Shown one piece after another: positions 22,376 to 33,471 of a DNA stretch of 64,000 nucleotides. The translations under genes and the position numbers were made by a program. Source of the DNA: Wolfiporia cocos. Its lineage: Eukaryota; Basidiomycota; Agaricomycetes; Polyporales; Phaeolaceae. Position 1 is the first letter of the stretch. Every line of letters begins with the position of its first letter. The notes under the pieces were generated by a model. It was not told where the DNA came from, did no database searches, and saw nothing but the letters and a program-made list of their open reading frames with translations. The stretch lies in NCBI GenBank assembly GCA_029448655.1, contig JACCLO010000008.1, positions 3,100,001 through 3,164,000 of the forward strand, read 5' to 3'.

Positions 22376-22940
22376 TACCCAACAACCCCCACACGGCCCG
22401 CAGTCGATCTCTTCCCAACACTTTGGCCCGCTTTACTGTGGAACACGCCTTGCGGGAGGCAGCCAGATGACCACTATTGGGCACAATGAGTTCACTGGAC
22501 GGTGAGGTCAGGCCTTGCTGCAATTGCTGAAAACAAATGACTCTAGCTGACTCGTTGCAAAAGTGTGAGGTCTTTCTTACCCAATCAGCTAGAAGCTCAC
22601 ATAGCTGCTTCTTGTTCAGTCGCTGGAGAGTGTCTCTCTGCTGATCTGGCCATTTATTCATGCATAATTCGACCAATGTTCTTTTGGTTAGTTCCAGCAG
22701 CGACTGAGTGCTGGGTGCAGCCTCAAGGAAATCCAATGCAATGTGGAGCTGCTCTTCGTCCATATCTGTGCTGGCATGCACTCAGTGTTGCAGTTTTTCC
22801 ACTGGTGGCCAGGTGCGGTAGGTCTGTTCTTGAAGTACTTGGTGACTATGTCTTGCCATGGTGTCATTCTGTGTTTTTGTTCCCATGTCATGGTCCCATC
22901 AGACCACTTGACTTCTAGCTCGACTCGCCTTTGGTCTTCC
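22376..22940. other. rearranged 3' part of A' with an inverted pol fragment
   Basis: After the breakpoint at about 22375 the sequence no longer matches family A. The segment 22784-22940 is, on the minus strand, a second diverged copy of the A pol tail (DGTMTWEQKHRMTPWQDIV against DGTTTWERKRRLTPWQDPV at about 22020-22085). Between them (about 22480-22783) a minus-strand frame encodes a helical stretch (LLELTKRTLVELCMNKWPDQ) that I do not recognise. The A' 3' LTR starts at once after the inverted piece, lacking its first 83 bp. Confidence 0.6.
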
Positions 22941-23239
22941 AGTCACGTGCAAAGACCCCGGTCACCCTATCACGTGTTACCAAACCCCCGGACACTCTGT
23001 GCCGTGTACTTACACCCATTATAGGGTTACCTACATTATCTCGGACTATCAGCTTACATAATAACTGTACAGCAGCCAAACATGTACAAACAGTAGAATA
23101 GCATATATACTGGCCGATGAGCAGGGTAGCACCCCAGACTCGTCTTGGTCTTATATGCCTTGAGTAACCTCAGATCAGGAATACACTTTCACGCAAGTAA
23201 TATTCCCCTGAGTAGTTGCTTGAAGTGTTGCTTGTGTCA
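22941..23239 (+). repeat. A' 3' LTR, 5'-truncated
   Basis: Corresponds to LTR positions 84-382 of the 5' LTR at 5449-5830, with several differences; the self-primer AGACTCGTCTT is intact at 23136-23146. It ends CTTGTGTCA at 23239. Confidence 0.85.
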
Positions 23240-23400
23240 CATGCACATGTATATAAGGGTTTACACTGAGGCTTATGCTCCTCAGTTCTATTCTCTTACA
23301 ACGGCAGTTGTACCTCTCATACTACCTACTACATTTGTTATCCCTCACCTCGACTACAAGTTCTAAGCGTCTCGGTGAGTCCCCATAGGCATCTGTGTCA
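23240..23400 (+). repeat. 3' portion of another LTR fused to the A' LTR
   Basis: It starts CATGCACATGTATATAAG and ends GGTGAGTCCC...ATCTGTGTCA exactly at 23400. TATATAAG is followed 34 bp later by AGTTCTATTCT (23284-23294). The same 11-mer at the same spacing occurs in the solo LTR at 46342-47436 (minus strand), so this is the distal part of an LTR of that family. Confidence 0.65.
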
Positions 23401-24481
23401 GAAGCAATGTATTCAATTGCACTACCGACTCTCCGCCACTACGCGCGATTGACAAATCCTGGGCCAGCTTCAATCCAGCATGATGCAACTGGAGTCCCTG
23501 ATAGCAGTGTTTGCTGACAAGCCAAAGAGAGATAGCAGCTGTGTGTAGAGATTCGACCGATGATCTCCAAGACAAGGGGGGGTGTATTGGAGGGAGCTTC
23601 AATGCTTAGATGCAGAGGGATTTGTAGCTCCATAGCACAGATCCAGGCTCCCTCGGCCATATGTACGAAGCACAAGGGATGCCCTCTCAAGCCAGTAGCA
23701 CCGGCTACTATAGGATAGAGTGTGAACCCATGGACATAGTCCAGCAGCTCTTGGCAGCTGTTGGAAGGCATTATGATAGAGAGATAACACAGTCGAAAGT
23801 CATCAAACTCTATCGCTTCAGGGCAGAGGCTGGACTACACATGCCAGCCTCCATTATGTCACTCTTTCCAGCAGTCCCAATTAAGACAGGTGCTGATTTT
23901 ACTATCTTTCAACATCTTACAATATAGTGGGTGCGGTGCAGAGGCCAGGCCAAAATACCAACCAACGTTGCGTGCCAGGAAGTGGAGCAGATAGCCTCAC
24001 AGTGACTGTGGCATTGAATGTGGCACGTGTGGCAGACTCGAGACATGCCAAAATAGGCATTCTAGCGCTGGCCCGAGCAAGCGGGACGCGGGAGAGCGCC
24101 AATCTGGGTTTATTAGGGTTTACTGCCAAGGTGATAAACCAAGTCAGAAATGCCAATCTTGTGACAGTCCAAAAGAAGTGCCCATGGCTGCCAGCGAGAG
24201 AGAGAGAGAGAGAGAGACAACCATTTATACCCCGCAGTCAGTATCCTAAGTACATGTGCGGCAGCTAACTAGAGCCACGGTGGAAGTGAAGAGTATCGCA
24301 AATAGGAGTAGGGTGGTGGTATGGGTTGTACGTTGATTATGTATCGTAAAGAAGAGCGAGCTGGTGTCATAGGGTCTTGAGTTTGGACCGACACTTAACA
24401 GCTCTAGTGATGCGTAAAGAAAAATATAAACTGAAGGGAAAAATGGGACGAGGTAGGAAAAGGTAGTAGTAACAAAAGGAG
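23401..24481. other. unassigned interval
   Basis: No feature could be supported apart from the microsatellite at 24196-24217. A minus-strand open frame at 23439-23771 (110 codons, starting MPSNSCQELLDYVHGF) has ordinary amino-acid composition but no recognisable domain. It could be an exon or a transposon remnant. Confidence 0.4.
24196..24217. repeat. (GA)11 microsatellite
   Basis: Eleven perfect GA units. Confidence 0.95.
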
Positions 24482-25023
24482 TTACGTAGCAGAAGAACTC
24501 GAACTTGCTGCGAGGATAGATTGGTCGGAGTAGATTGAGTAAGTGACGGAATTGTTGAAGACGTCGCGTTTGCGAGCGAGGTAGGAGTAGATGTGGAAGT
24601 GGCTGGTAAGTCGACGCGTGATGAGGTAGGCGTCATCGTCAGGGTAGGACATAAGGATGGAGGAGTGGATAGTGGTGGAAGAAGGGTCGGTCCAGTTGAA
24701 GCCGGTGAACATGTCATATGTGACGTTAAGGATGTTATAGTGACTGAAATAGTCCATGAATTGGAAGCTGAGCAGCGATTGTTGCCACGCATCGCTGAGC
24801 TCGGAGGGGGTGAATATGCTGCCAGTCGCAGTAGGGCGGCGGAGTACGGAGGTAATCTTGAGGGTGATCGTGCGGGTGGGCACAAATGATCGTGGTTGAG
24901 GTTGATATGGGATGGGGTTGAATGGATCAGGTCCAGCGGGGCAGGGGTAAATTGGTCCCTCCATAGGACCAGCAGGTTGGTCATAGATTGGTCCTTCCAT
25001 AGGACCAGCTGGTTGGCTATAGA

Positions 25024-25731
25024 TGTTACGATTATTTTGATTTTTCGAATACCTGCAGAACTCACTACCGGTCGAATACGGTACAGGGACTTGTTGCGCA
25101 ACCAACTCCCCTGGCTACTCGTGACTCTACTGGGCGCATCCCCAGTTGTACTAGTTTATAGGGCGCGTTTCATCGCTGGCAGATCCAACTCTGCCACCGT
25201 TTCATGTTCATCGTTTATTAGCTGATAGATGGCGTTCAACCGCCATCATTCCTATCTATCGTCTCGGATATATCACTACATACTTATCAAACGTTTGGTA
25301 CTATAGCGTAGATAGTAGCGGTGACATCTGGGACAGGCTTGACCCCGAAAAGCTAACGTAGTATATAAACTCGTGTACTTACTGTCAAGGCTCTTCAGCT
25401 CGACCTTGTTGTATAAACAAGAAGTCTTATACTCGTTCTCAAACGTAGGAAACTACGCTCAGTATTTCTCACTCGAGCAACCGAACGACTAAGTCCTCGA
25501 AGTGCACACTGACTTCTCGGACTTAGGCGAGTCTTATATTCTATTCGACTCGCACCTGAACAGACTATATCCTCTAACGCGTATTGGATATTAACCGATC
25601 TCCTAAGGACTTCACTTAGGACCCGAAGGCATCTAACGAGTATTTGCCTTGCATACGGCGACGTGCCTACGTGCAGAAGAACGATCTATATTCGCGACTC
25701 GAATATACGAACGGGTATTCGACCCGTAACA
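25024..25731 (+). repeat. C2 5' LTR with promoter
   Basis: 708 bp. TATATAAA at 25362-25369 and the self-primer/predicted transcript start AGCTCGACCTT at 25397-25407. Confidence 0.93.
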
Positions 25732-25732
25732 G

Positions 25733-25743
25733 AAGGTCGAGCT
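25733..25743 (+). promoter_or_regulatory. C2 self-primer binding site
   Basis: AAGGTCGAGCT, exactly complementary to 25397-25407, one base behind the LTR. The leader from here to the gag ATG is only 34 bases. Confidence 0.75.
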
Positions 25744-25777
25744 TATCACACCCTCACCTACCACGGTGTAAGGGCAC

Positions 25778-27511
25778 ATGATATTTGGACCAGAATTCCC
25801 AGCACGACTGATTGAACTCTTGCCCGAGGACATTCAGGGAGTCTACAGACTCAACCGATACGAGTGGACTGACACCATTGGAGCCTTCCGTAACCGCGGA
25901 GGAATTGTTGTCATTCCGAGAGAAGATAGGGCATCGAAGTGGGTAGAAGTATACCCCTCCGCAAGAACGACCGCTTGGGAAATAACGCGTGAAGCGTTCG
26001 AACGATTCGGAGAAATCCCTCCGATGTCAACCGCGACGTTGACCGAAAACGAAACTGAAACCATCAACAGAACCTCCGATGCCGATGGAAATACGAATCA
26101 GCCTTCGGGCGCCACAGGAATGGCAGGAATTGAGCGCATCGGAGATGATGGGAGAAATCCTGGAAACTTTACAGGAACAGATAACAGCCAGACCGGAGGA
26201 CAGGACCCTCCAGGATTTGTATCTGCTTTTGCGCAGAGTGGGATTGGGCCTATGGCTGGAGGAACAGACCTCTTTGGAAACCCCCCACAGAACGCACCCG
26301 GAATGGGTAGCGGAGGAAATCCGTCTTGGACTAGCCCAAGCGGAGGAATGGGAACGACAAACCCAGGAACATGGCCTTCAGGCCTATTTGGACGAACCTC
26401 CGCAGGTACAAGCGGAGGAGGACTGGGAGGAAACTTCGGACTCGGAGGAGGGAATGCCCCCCCTCCTGGAGGATTCGGAGGAGGAACCCCCGCGAACCCC
26501 GGAGGAGGAAACCCTGGAGGAGGAAACCCAGGGAACCCTGGAGGAAATCCAGGAAACCCGGGTGGAGGATACCCGGGAGGAGGAGGACCCCCAGGAGGGC
26601 CTCCACCACCGAATGCGCCGCAGCCTCAACCTCCGGCGCCGAACCCGTATTACCGACCCCCGATGATAAAGATCAATCCCCCAGACGTATTCGACGGGGA
26701 ACGATCCGACATGCAGAACTTCATAAACCAGTGCAATTCCTGGTTTACGATGTACGAAACGTCGTTCCAAAATGACGTTCAGAGAGTGATCTTTATCCTC
26801 TCTTATATTTCGAACAAGGGGAAGACGGGCCAATGGAAACAGAACTATCACCGGGTTTACACGAACCCCCTGACGAAACGATTCTTCCCGCCTAGTCTTG
26901 CACAATTCGATGCAGACTTTCAGAAAGCCTTCGGAGCCATCGAAGAGGTACAGAAGGCGCGGAAGAAAATCCTGGAAGTAGCCCAGGACAGAAAAGACAT
27001 CGATGATTATATCACCGAATTCAACAACTTGGCCGGAAAGGCCCAGTACGATCGATACAGCGCGGACGGAAACGCGTTGCTCATAACCCTCTTCGAGAAA
27101 GGGTTACCCGAACACACGACCCGATACATCATCGGGGTACGGCCGCTGCCGGCGACCATTGACGAATGGCAGTCCGCTGCCTCGTACTATGAAAATACGT
27201 ACAAGATATTCTTGAAACGAGATAAGCCGTTTATCAAGAAGAAGGCTTGGCAAGCCTCGAACCAGAATAACGGGCGCACTAGTGCTCCGCAGACAACCGC
27301 ACCGAAAGACCCGAATGCGATGGATGTAGATCGAATGACCACCCAGGAAAGGGACGATCACATCAAGAAGGGCAAGTGTTTCACCTGCCACCAGCCAGGG
27401 CATATGTCGCGAGATTGCCCAAAGAAGCCAAAGAAGCCAGCCCGCCCTAGGCGGACTACTCGAAAAACCGAAGAAGAAGAAGCCGAGCAAGAAGCTCGCA
27501 TTGAAGACTGA
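25778..27511 (+). CDS. gag: C2 Gag
   Basis: 577 codons, full length and with the same translation as C1 Gag over the whole ORF, including the Gly/Asn/Pro-rich region, the Gag core and the CFTCHQPGHMSRDC knuckle. Stop TGA at 27509-27511. An A-rich GAAGAAGAAGAAG run just before the stop is a plausible slip site into the +1 frame, which stays open to 27609. Confidence 0.93.
   Translation: MIFGPEFPARLIELLPEDIQGVYRLNRYEWTDTIGAFRNRGGIVVIPREDRASKWVEVYPSARTTAWEITREAFERFGEIPPMSTATLTENETETINRTSDADGNTNQPSGATGMAGIERIGDDGRNPGNFTGTDNSQTGGQDPPGFVSAFAQSGIGPMAGGTDLFGNPPQNAPGMGSGGNPSWTSPSGGMGTTNPGTWPSGLFGRTSAGTSGGGLGGNFGLGGGNAPPPGGFGGGTPANPGGGNPGGGNPGNPGGNPGNPGGGYPGGGGPPGGPPPPNAPQPQPPAPNPYYRPPMIKINPPDVFDGERSDMQNFINQCNSWFTMYETSFQNDVQRVIFILSYISNKGKTGQWKQNYHRVYTNPLTKRFFPPSLAQFDADFQKAFGAIEEVQKARKKILEVAQDRKDIDDYITEFNNLAGKAQYDRYSADGNALLITLFEKGLPEHTTRYIIGVRPLPATIDEWQSAASYYENTYKIFLKRDKPFIKKKAWQASNQNNGRTSAPQTTAPKDPNAMDVDRMTTQERDDHIKKGKCFTCHQPGHMSRDCPKKPKKPARPRRTTRKTEEEEAEQEARIED
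26079..26666 (+). CDS. C2 overlapping ORF inside gag (195 codons)
   Basis: Same product as the C1 overlapping frame. Coding status is uncertain. Confidence 0.3.
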   Translation: MPMEIRISLRAPQEWQELSASEMMGEILETLQEQITARPEDRTLQDLYLLLRRVGLGLWLEEQTSLETPHRTHPEWVAEEIRLGLAQAEEWERQTQEHGLQAYLDEPPQVQAEEDWEETSDSEEGMPPLLEDSEEEPPRTPEEETLEEETQGTLEEIQETRVEDTREEEDPQEGLHHRMRRSLNLRRRTRITDPR

Positions 27512-27700
27512 ATACATCACCGCCAACAGAGCGGTCACAGCAATTAGGGCCCTGAAAGCCAAGAACCCCGAGCTCCTAGCACGGCTCGTAGAAGAACAGG
27601 ATTTTGCCTAGGAGGGAAGCCCACGGTCTTACCCTCCGAGAAAGCAGCGCATGTAATTACCTCGTTCGAGAAGAATCGATCCCTCTTCATCCCGGTAATC

Positions 27701-30700
27701 ATGACGCTGGCAAAACCCGTGAAGTGCAACGCACTAATCGACTCAGGAGCAATGTCCAACCTCATCCACAGCAGGGTGGTAGAAAAATACAAGGTGCCCA
27801 CACAACCCTTGAAGAATCCGATCATCGTCAAAAATGTTGACGGGACAGAAAACAAAGATGGGCGAATAGACCGAGAAGCCACCATACTACTACGATACCC
27901 GAAGACCCAGAAGACGAGAAAAGTCCGATTTCTGGTAGGATCGATCGGGACAGAAAACATGATTCTAGGGTATGGATGGCTAAAAGACGAAAACCCCACA
28001 ATCGACTGGAAGGACCAAACAGTCGATATACGATCGATACTAGGGGCAGAAGAAAAGAAACAGGAAGCCACAATCCGAATGGATACGGTGGAGATGGTAG
28101 TTGCCCCAGAAGGAAGAATTCCAACAAGGGGGACCCAAGAAGCTGCGGGGTATGACCTTTACGCCGCAGAAGAAACCGAGATTCCCGCCGGAGGATGGAA
28201 ACTCGTCTCCACAGGAGTAAAGATGAAGATCCCAAAGGGATCATATGGAAGGCTGGCCGGACGATCGGGCAACACCCTCAGACACGGATTGGTAGTACAA
28301 GCCGGAATCATAGACTCGGACTACCGAGGAGACGTCGGAGCCATCGTCTTCAACTACTCGGACAAAGCGCATAGAATTATCCCGGGCATGCGAATAGCTC
28401 AGATAATTTTCGAACGACACCTCACTCCCGACATCTTAGAGGTCAAAGACCTAGATGAAACAGAACGAGGGGAAAAAGGGTTCGGATCCACGGACCAGCC
28501 AGAAGAAACAGCGCAGCGGCTCTATACTCCCGAAGAGTACGAAGCGATCCGACGCTTCGCGAAAGATAACCCTAGGATCATAGGAAAGAAAGGGGAAATG
28601 CGAAAGAAGTTCCGAACAAAGATATAAATCATCAACGCTGTCAGGAAAGCGCTAACGAAGTCTCAGGAATTCGCACAGAAAACCCCCGAACCAGAACGAA
28701 CGATTGGAGAGATGGTCCCGAAACACCTACTGGACTTCGCCAAGGTGTTTAGTAAGGAGTCCGCAGCAGCGTTCCCCCCGTCGAGACCATGGGACCACGC
28801 AATCGAATTAAAACCCGATTTCGTGCCGAGAGACTGCAAAGTCTATGCACTCTCACCCAAAGAACAACAGGCGCTGGACGAATTCCTGAAAGAAAACCTG
28901 GCAAAAGGTTTCATAGTCCCTTCAAAATCCCCGATGGCGTCACCATTCTTTTTCGTCCCAAAGAAAGACAGCGGCCTGCGACCCTGTCAAGATTATCGAT
29001 ATCTGAACGAAGGAACCATAAAAAACGTCTATCCCTTGCCACTGATCTCAGAACTCCTGGAAAAGCTAAAAGGAGCAAAGGTCTTCACAAAAATGGACCT
29101 TAGAGCGGGATACAACAACGTGCGAATCAAAAAGGGAGACGAATGGAAAGCGGCCTTCAAAACAAACCGAGGGTTGTACGAGCCCACGGTTATGTTTTTC
29201 GGATTGTGCAATGCACCCGGGACCTTCCAAGCAATGATGAACGAAATCTTGAAAGAAGAAATCCTCGAAGGATGGGTGCTTGTTTATATGGACGACATCC
29301 TCATTTTCTCAGAAAACGAGAAAGTACACAAGGAACGGGAACGGCGGATCCTTCAGAGATTGGTGGATAACCATCTCTTTGTGAAACCCGAGAAATGCGC
29401 CTTCGGCGTCGACAGAGTCGAATTTCTGGGACTAGTCATCACCCCAGGAAATATCCAGATGGACCCAGCGAAACTCAATGGGATTAAGGAGTGGCCGACT
29501 CCCCGAAATCTCAAAGAAGTCAGATCCTTCCTAGGATTTGCGAACTTTTATCGGAAATTTATCGATCACTACTCTACGCACGCCCGACCCTTGGTAGACC
29601 TCACAAGAACGGTCACGGGGACAGGATTCCAATGGACGGAGAAAGAACAGAAAGCATTCGAGTTCATGAAGGGAGCATTCACGACGGCGCCCGCACTAGG
29701 GACGCCGGACAAGGAGAAACCGTTCATCCTCGAAACAGACGCATCTCAGTTCGCCACAGGAGCAGTACTGAAACAGACAGATGAAACGGGGCGCGAACGG
29801 CCGGTGGGATATCTCTCACAATCCCTGACATCAACAGAACGGAACTACGAAATCTACGATCGCGAACTACTCGGAATAGTCCGAGCACTAGAAGAATGGC
29901 GGCACCTGTTAGAAGGAGCACCGCATCGGATCTTGATCCGAAGCGATCATCAGAACCTGACGTACTGGAGAAGCGCACAGCGCCTAAATCGGCGACAAGC
30001 GAGATGGCATCTATTCCTTTCGCAATTCGACCTGAAATTACAGCACGTCCCCGGAAGGAAATTAGTCATGGCCGACACGCTTTCCAGGTTGTACCACCTG
30101 GACGAAAGTAACGAAGACAACGAGGGAATCACCATGATTCCAGACGAACTCGTCGTCCATGCAATCCAGATCCCGATCATCGATCGAATCAAGAACGCCC
30201 ACGATCGAGATGAATCTGCGGAACAAGCGATCCGCGCCCTAGGAGGCACAGGCGAATTCTCCGCGAGAACCACCGCGGATGAATGGCAACAAACGGATGG
30301 GATACTACTCTACAGGGACAGGATGTACGTGCCGAAGGATGAGGGCCTTCGACGAGACGTCATCTCAAAATACCACGACACGATCCCGGCCGGACACCCT
30401 GGGATCTGGGGCACAACAGTACAGGTTAAGACCCATTTTTGGTGGCCTGACATGGGAACAATGATAGTGGAATACGTCCGGGGCTGTGCAATCTGTCAAC
30501 AGATGAAACCTGATAGCAATCCGCTGAAACCCCCTTTGCAGCCAATACCGACACGGGAAGACGCCCTCCCCTTCTCACAGTGCTCGGTCGATTTTGTCAC
30601 CGACCTGCCAAGAGTCGGAAAGTATGACTCCATGATGGTGATTGTCGACCATGGCCTATCCAAGGCCATCTCTCTCACCCCATGCGACAAAACGATCACG

Positions 30701-32752
30701 AGCGAAGGGGCCGCAGAAATATTTCACCGAAAAATCTACTCGCTATATGGCATCCCCCGAAAGATCATTTCAGACAGGGGACCACAGTTTGCATCAAAAC
30801 TTTTCAAGGAGTTGTGCAAGCTGCAGGGAACAGAATCGGCGATGAGTACGGCGTACCATCCACAGACCGACGGACAAACAGAAAGAATGAACCAACAAAT
30901 CGAAGTATACCTTCACATTTACTGCATGAACGACCCGTTCCAATGGGTACAACGACTGCCTGACGTCGAATTTGCGCACAACACCAGACGAACCGAAAAC
31001 CGGCCAGCGCCACTCGAAATAATCCTAGGATATGTCCCGAGAGGATTCCCAGATTATGACCGAGTAGGGAACGTCCCGGCCGCTGTCGACAGGATCAAGA
31101 AGATCAAAGAGGCGCGAAAGATGGCATTCATCGCGCATGAATTAGCCCAGAAAAGAATGGCAGGGAGGTTCCTTAGGGAGCTGCCGAAGCTTGAGAAAGG
31201 GGATAAGGTCTGGCTCGACGCAAAGAACCTAACAATCCCCTACGAATCTACCAAGCTGGCACCAAAAAGAGAAGGACCCTTCACTATCGCAGAAAAGATG
31301 GGACCCACGACATACCGGCTGCAATTACCAACGAGCTGGAAAGTTCACCCGGTATTCCACGTCGCCTTACTAAAACCGTTCAAAGAAACAAGGGTGCACG
31401 GACCTAATTACTTACGGCCGCCACCTGATATCATCAAGGGACAGGAAGAATACGAGGTCGAAGCCATCTTGGCTGATAGATGGAAAGGAAAGAAGCATCA
31501 ATACTTCATCAAATGGAAAGGCTATGCCACGGCCGACAACTCATGGGAAGACGAGGCGAGCTTGGAGCACTCCAAGGAACTGATAAAAGGCTACCACAAG
31601 ACGAGAGTCAGGACAACCCCGACACTCGAAAATAGGACGGTAATAGTATGTCGACGACTCGCCACCAGCTTCCCCGCCGTACCGCGACCCCCGGCGATGC
31701 AGATCGTCGAGAAGGCCGACCGCGAGGTACGCCACCCAGAAGGCATTCCCCCCAGCATCTGCAGATTAGACACGCCCTCCTCTGGTACAGGGCCGAGGGA
31801 CCTTTTGCTGGCCGAGCCGATGGCTGGTCGGCCCTCTTCAACATCGCGCAGGACCTCACCCACATATACAGCTCGTACCAGAACATCACCGAGGACCTCG
31901 TCCGAATGGAGGGGCAGATCAGAGCACAGAGAGAGGGACTCGAGCTACTCACCGACAGACTTATCGACCGATTGGCCGCCACTACAACGGCCCGACTACG
32001 ACACGCGCTCAACGACTTCGAGGATCGCGAGCACGTTACTCCCAGTCGACCCGAATACACACCACGACCCGCCCGCTTTTTCACCTCCGACGAACGACGC
32101 CGAGTTGCAAGGCCGTTTGATTTTATGGAGGGCGATAGAGTATTATTTCCTTTGCCTACCGAGACTCAGAGAGCCCGCCGAACAGGAGTTAGAGACCCGA
32201 CGCCACGTATTTCTGGTATGGGAGGCAACGGGAGACGTGAACCACCTGCACGCCCGACGAGCCCTAGGGCTACCCCAGCGCGACAGCGAAGAGCGAATAG
32301 CACGCCGCCTATTCGACGATCTCCGTCGGTGCAGAGCATTACCCGCGAGGAGTTTGAGCGAGGTGCGAGGGAGCACGAACGAGACACCGCCTCCCTACCC
32401 ACATGGGCCGCACGGAACCTCCACCGAGCCGCACACCACTGGAGGTATCAACATAACGAATACCTCCGCGATATCCCTTCCCTACGGGTACCAGCGAGGC
32501 CCTCACCTGAGCAGCCGTGTCGACAATGTGGCTCCGCCAACCACTGGATCCTCGACTGTCCCGACTATATTTGCAGAACTTGTGGGCTCAATCAACCAGG
32601 TCATCGACAGAATGAATGCCGCCAACACTTCGTATGGCGAACTCCTACGACCCCGTCCCTCAGCGGGAACGGCGACATCTACAACGAACAGGACGCCGAG
32701 GCACTCTGAAGGGGAGAACTTGGGAAATTCGTCGAGGCCGACGAATGCCTAG
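27701..32752 (+). pseudogene. pol: C2 Pol with one nonsense codon
   Basis: Domain order is as in C1: protease (27731), dUTPase (about 28130-28490), reverse transcriptase (YMDDIL at about 29286), RNase H (about 29735), integrase and chromodomain (about 31449-31600). A TAA at 28625-28627 stands where C1 has CAA (Gln), just after the dUTPase. All other parts are open. The fragment upstream of the stop would still give protease plus dUTPase. A few missense differences from C1 are visible (for example EILEGW context unchanged, KAFTT changed to GAFTT). Confidence 0.9.
31648..32709 (+). CDS. C2 ORF3: double zinc-knuckle protein
   Basis: 353 codons, the same protein as C1 ORF3, with both Cys/His motifs. 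One base differs from C1 at the Leu codon of EDLVRM (CTC against CTT). This is silent in ORF3 but changes Ser to Leu in the overlapping pol frame. One site is weak evidence, but it points to ORF3 as the constrained frame. Confidence 0.65.
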   Translation: MSTTRHQLPRRTATPGDADRREGRPRGTPPRRHSPQHLQIRHALLWYRAEGPFAGRADGWSALFNIAQDLTHIYSSYQNITEDLVRMEGQIRAQREGLELLTDRLIDRLAATTTARLRHALNDFEDREHVTPSRPEYTPRPARFFTSDERRRVARPFDFMEGDRVLFPLPTETQRARRTGVRDPTPRISGMGGNGRREPPARPTSPRATPARQRRANSTPPIRRSPSVQSITREEFERGAREHERDTASLPTWAARNLHRAAHHWRYQHNEYLRDIPSLRVPARPSPEQPCRQCGSANHWILDCPDYICRTCGLNQPGHRQNECRQHFVWRTPTTPSLSGNGDIYNEQDAEAL

Positions 32753-32763
32753 GGAGAGGCTGA
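32727..32763 (+). promoter_or_regulatory. C2 hairpin and polypurine tract before the 3' LTR
   Basis: ATTCGTCG (32727-32734) and CGACGAAT (32739-32746) form an 8-bp stem with a four-base loop just after ORF3. The purine-rich AGGGAGAGG follows (about 32751-32759) and would prime plus-strand synthesis. Confidence 0.5.
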
Positions 32764-33471
32764 TGTTACGATTATTTTGATTTTTCAAATACCTGCAGAA
32801 CTCACTACCGGTCGAATACGATACAGGGACTTGTTGCGCAACCAACTCCCCTGGCTACTCGTGACTCTACTGGGCGCATCCCCAGTTGTACTAGTTTATA
32901 GGGCGCGTTTCATCGCTGGCAGATCCAACTCTGCCACCGTTTCATGTTCATCGTTTATTAGCTGATAGATGGCGTTCAACCGCCATCATTCCTATCTATC
33001 GTCTCGGATATATCACTACATACTTATCAAACGTTTGGTACTATAGCGTAGATAGTAGCGGTGACATCTGGGACAGGCTTGACCCCGAAAAGCTAACGTA
33101 GTATATAAACTCGTGTACTTACTGTCGAGGCTCTTCAGCTCGACCTTGTTGTATAAACAAGAAGTCTTATACTCGTTCTCAAACGTAGGAAACTACGCTC
33201 AGTATTTCTCACTCGAGCAACCGAACGACTAAGTCCTCGAAGTGCACACTGACTTCTCGGACTTAGGCGAGTCTTATATTCTATTCGACTCGCACCTGAA
33301 CAGACTATATCCTCTAACGCGTATTGGATATTAACCGATCTCCTAAGGACTTCACTTAGGACCCGAAGGCATCTAACGAGTATTTGCCTTGCATACGGCG
33401 ACGTGCCTACGTGCAGAAGAACGATCTATATTCGCGACTCGAATATACGAACGGGTATTCGACCCGTAACA
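32764..33471 (+). repeat. C2 3' LTR
   Basis: 708 bp, three differences from the 5' LTR by eye. Confidence 0.93.

Larger units (their letters stand above)
5449..23239 (+). mobile_element. Ty3/Gypsy family A element, old copy (A')
   Basis: The 5' LTR is 5449-5830, the leader 5831-7147, the decayed gag-pol region 7148-22375 and the truncated 3' LTR 22941-23239. It is colinear with the younger copy at 40329-59631 in LTR, leader and polyprotein, ending at a breakpoint near 22375. Three later insertions are nested in it: a solo LTR (5866-6407), element C1 (8891-17338) and a short LTR-like insert (20136-20389). No target duplication survives because the 3' end was rearranged. Confidence 0.85.
25024..33471 (+). 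mobile_element. Ty3/Gypsy family C, copy C2
   Basis: 8448 bp with target duplication ATAGA (25019-25023 and 33472-33476). LTRs 25024-25731 and 32764-33471 differ at three positions by eye. Same length and layout as C1 in opposite orientation. Pol has one nonsense codon, so this copy needs help in trans. Confidence 0.95.

Noticed and set aside
23439..23771. 110-codon minus-strand ORF
   Set aside because: Ordinary composition but no domain, splice context or second copy; not enough to call a gene.
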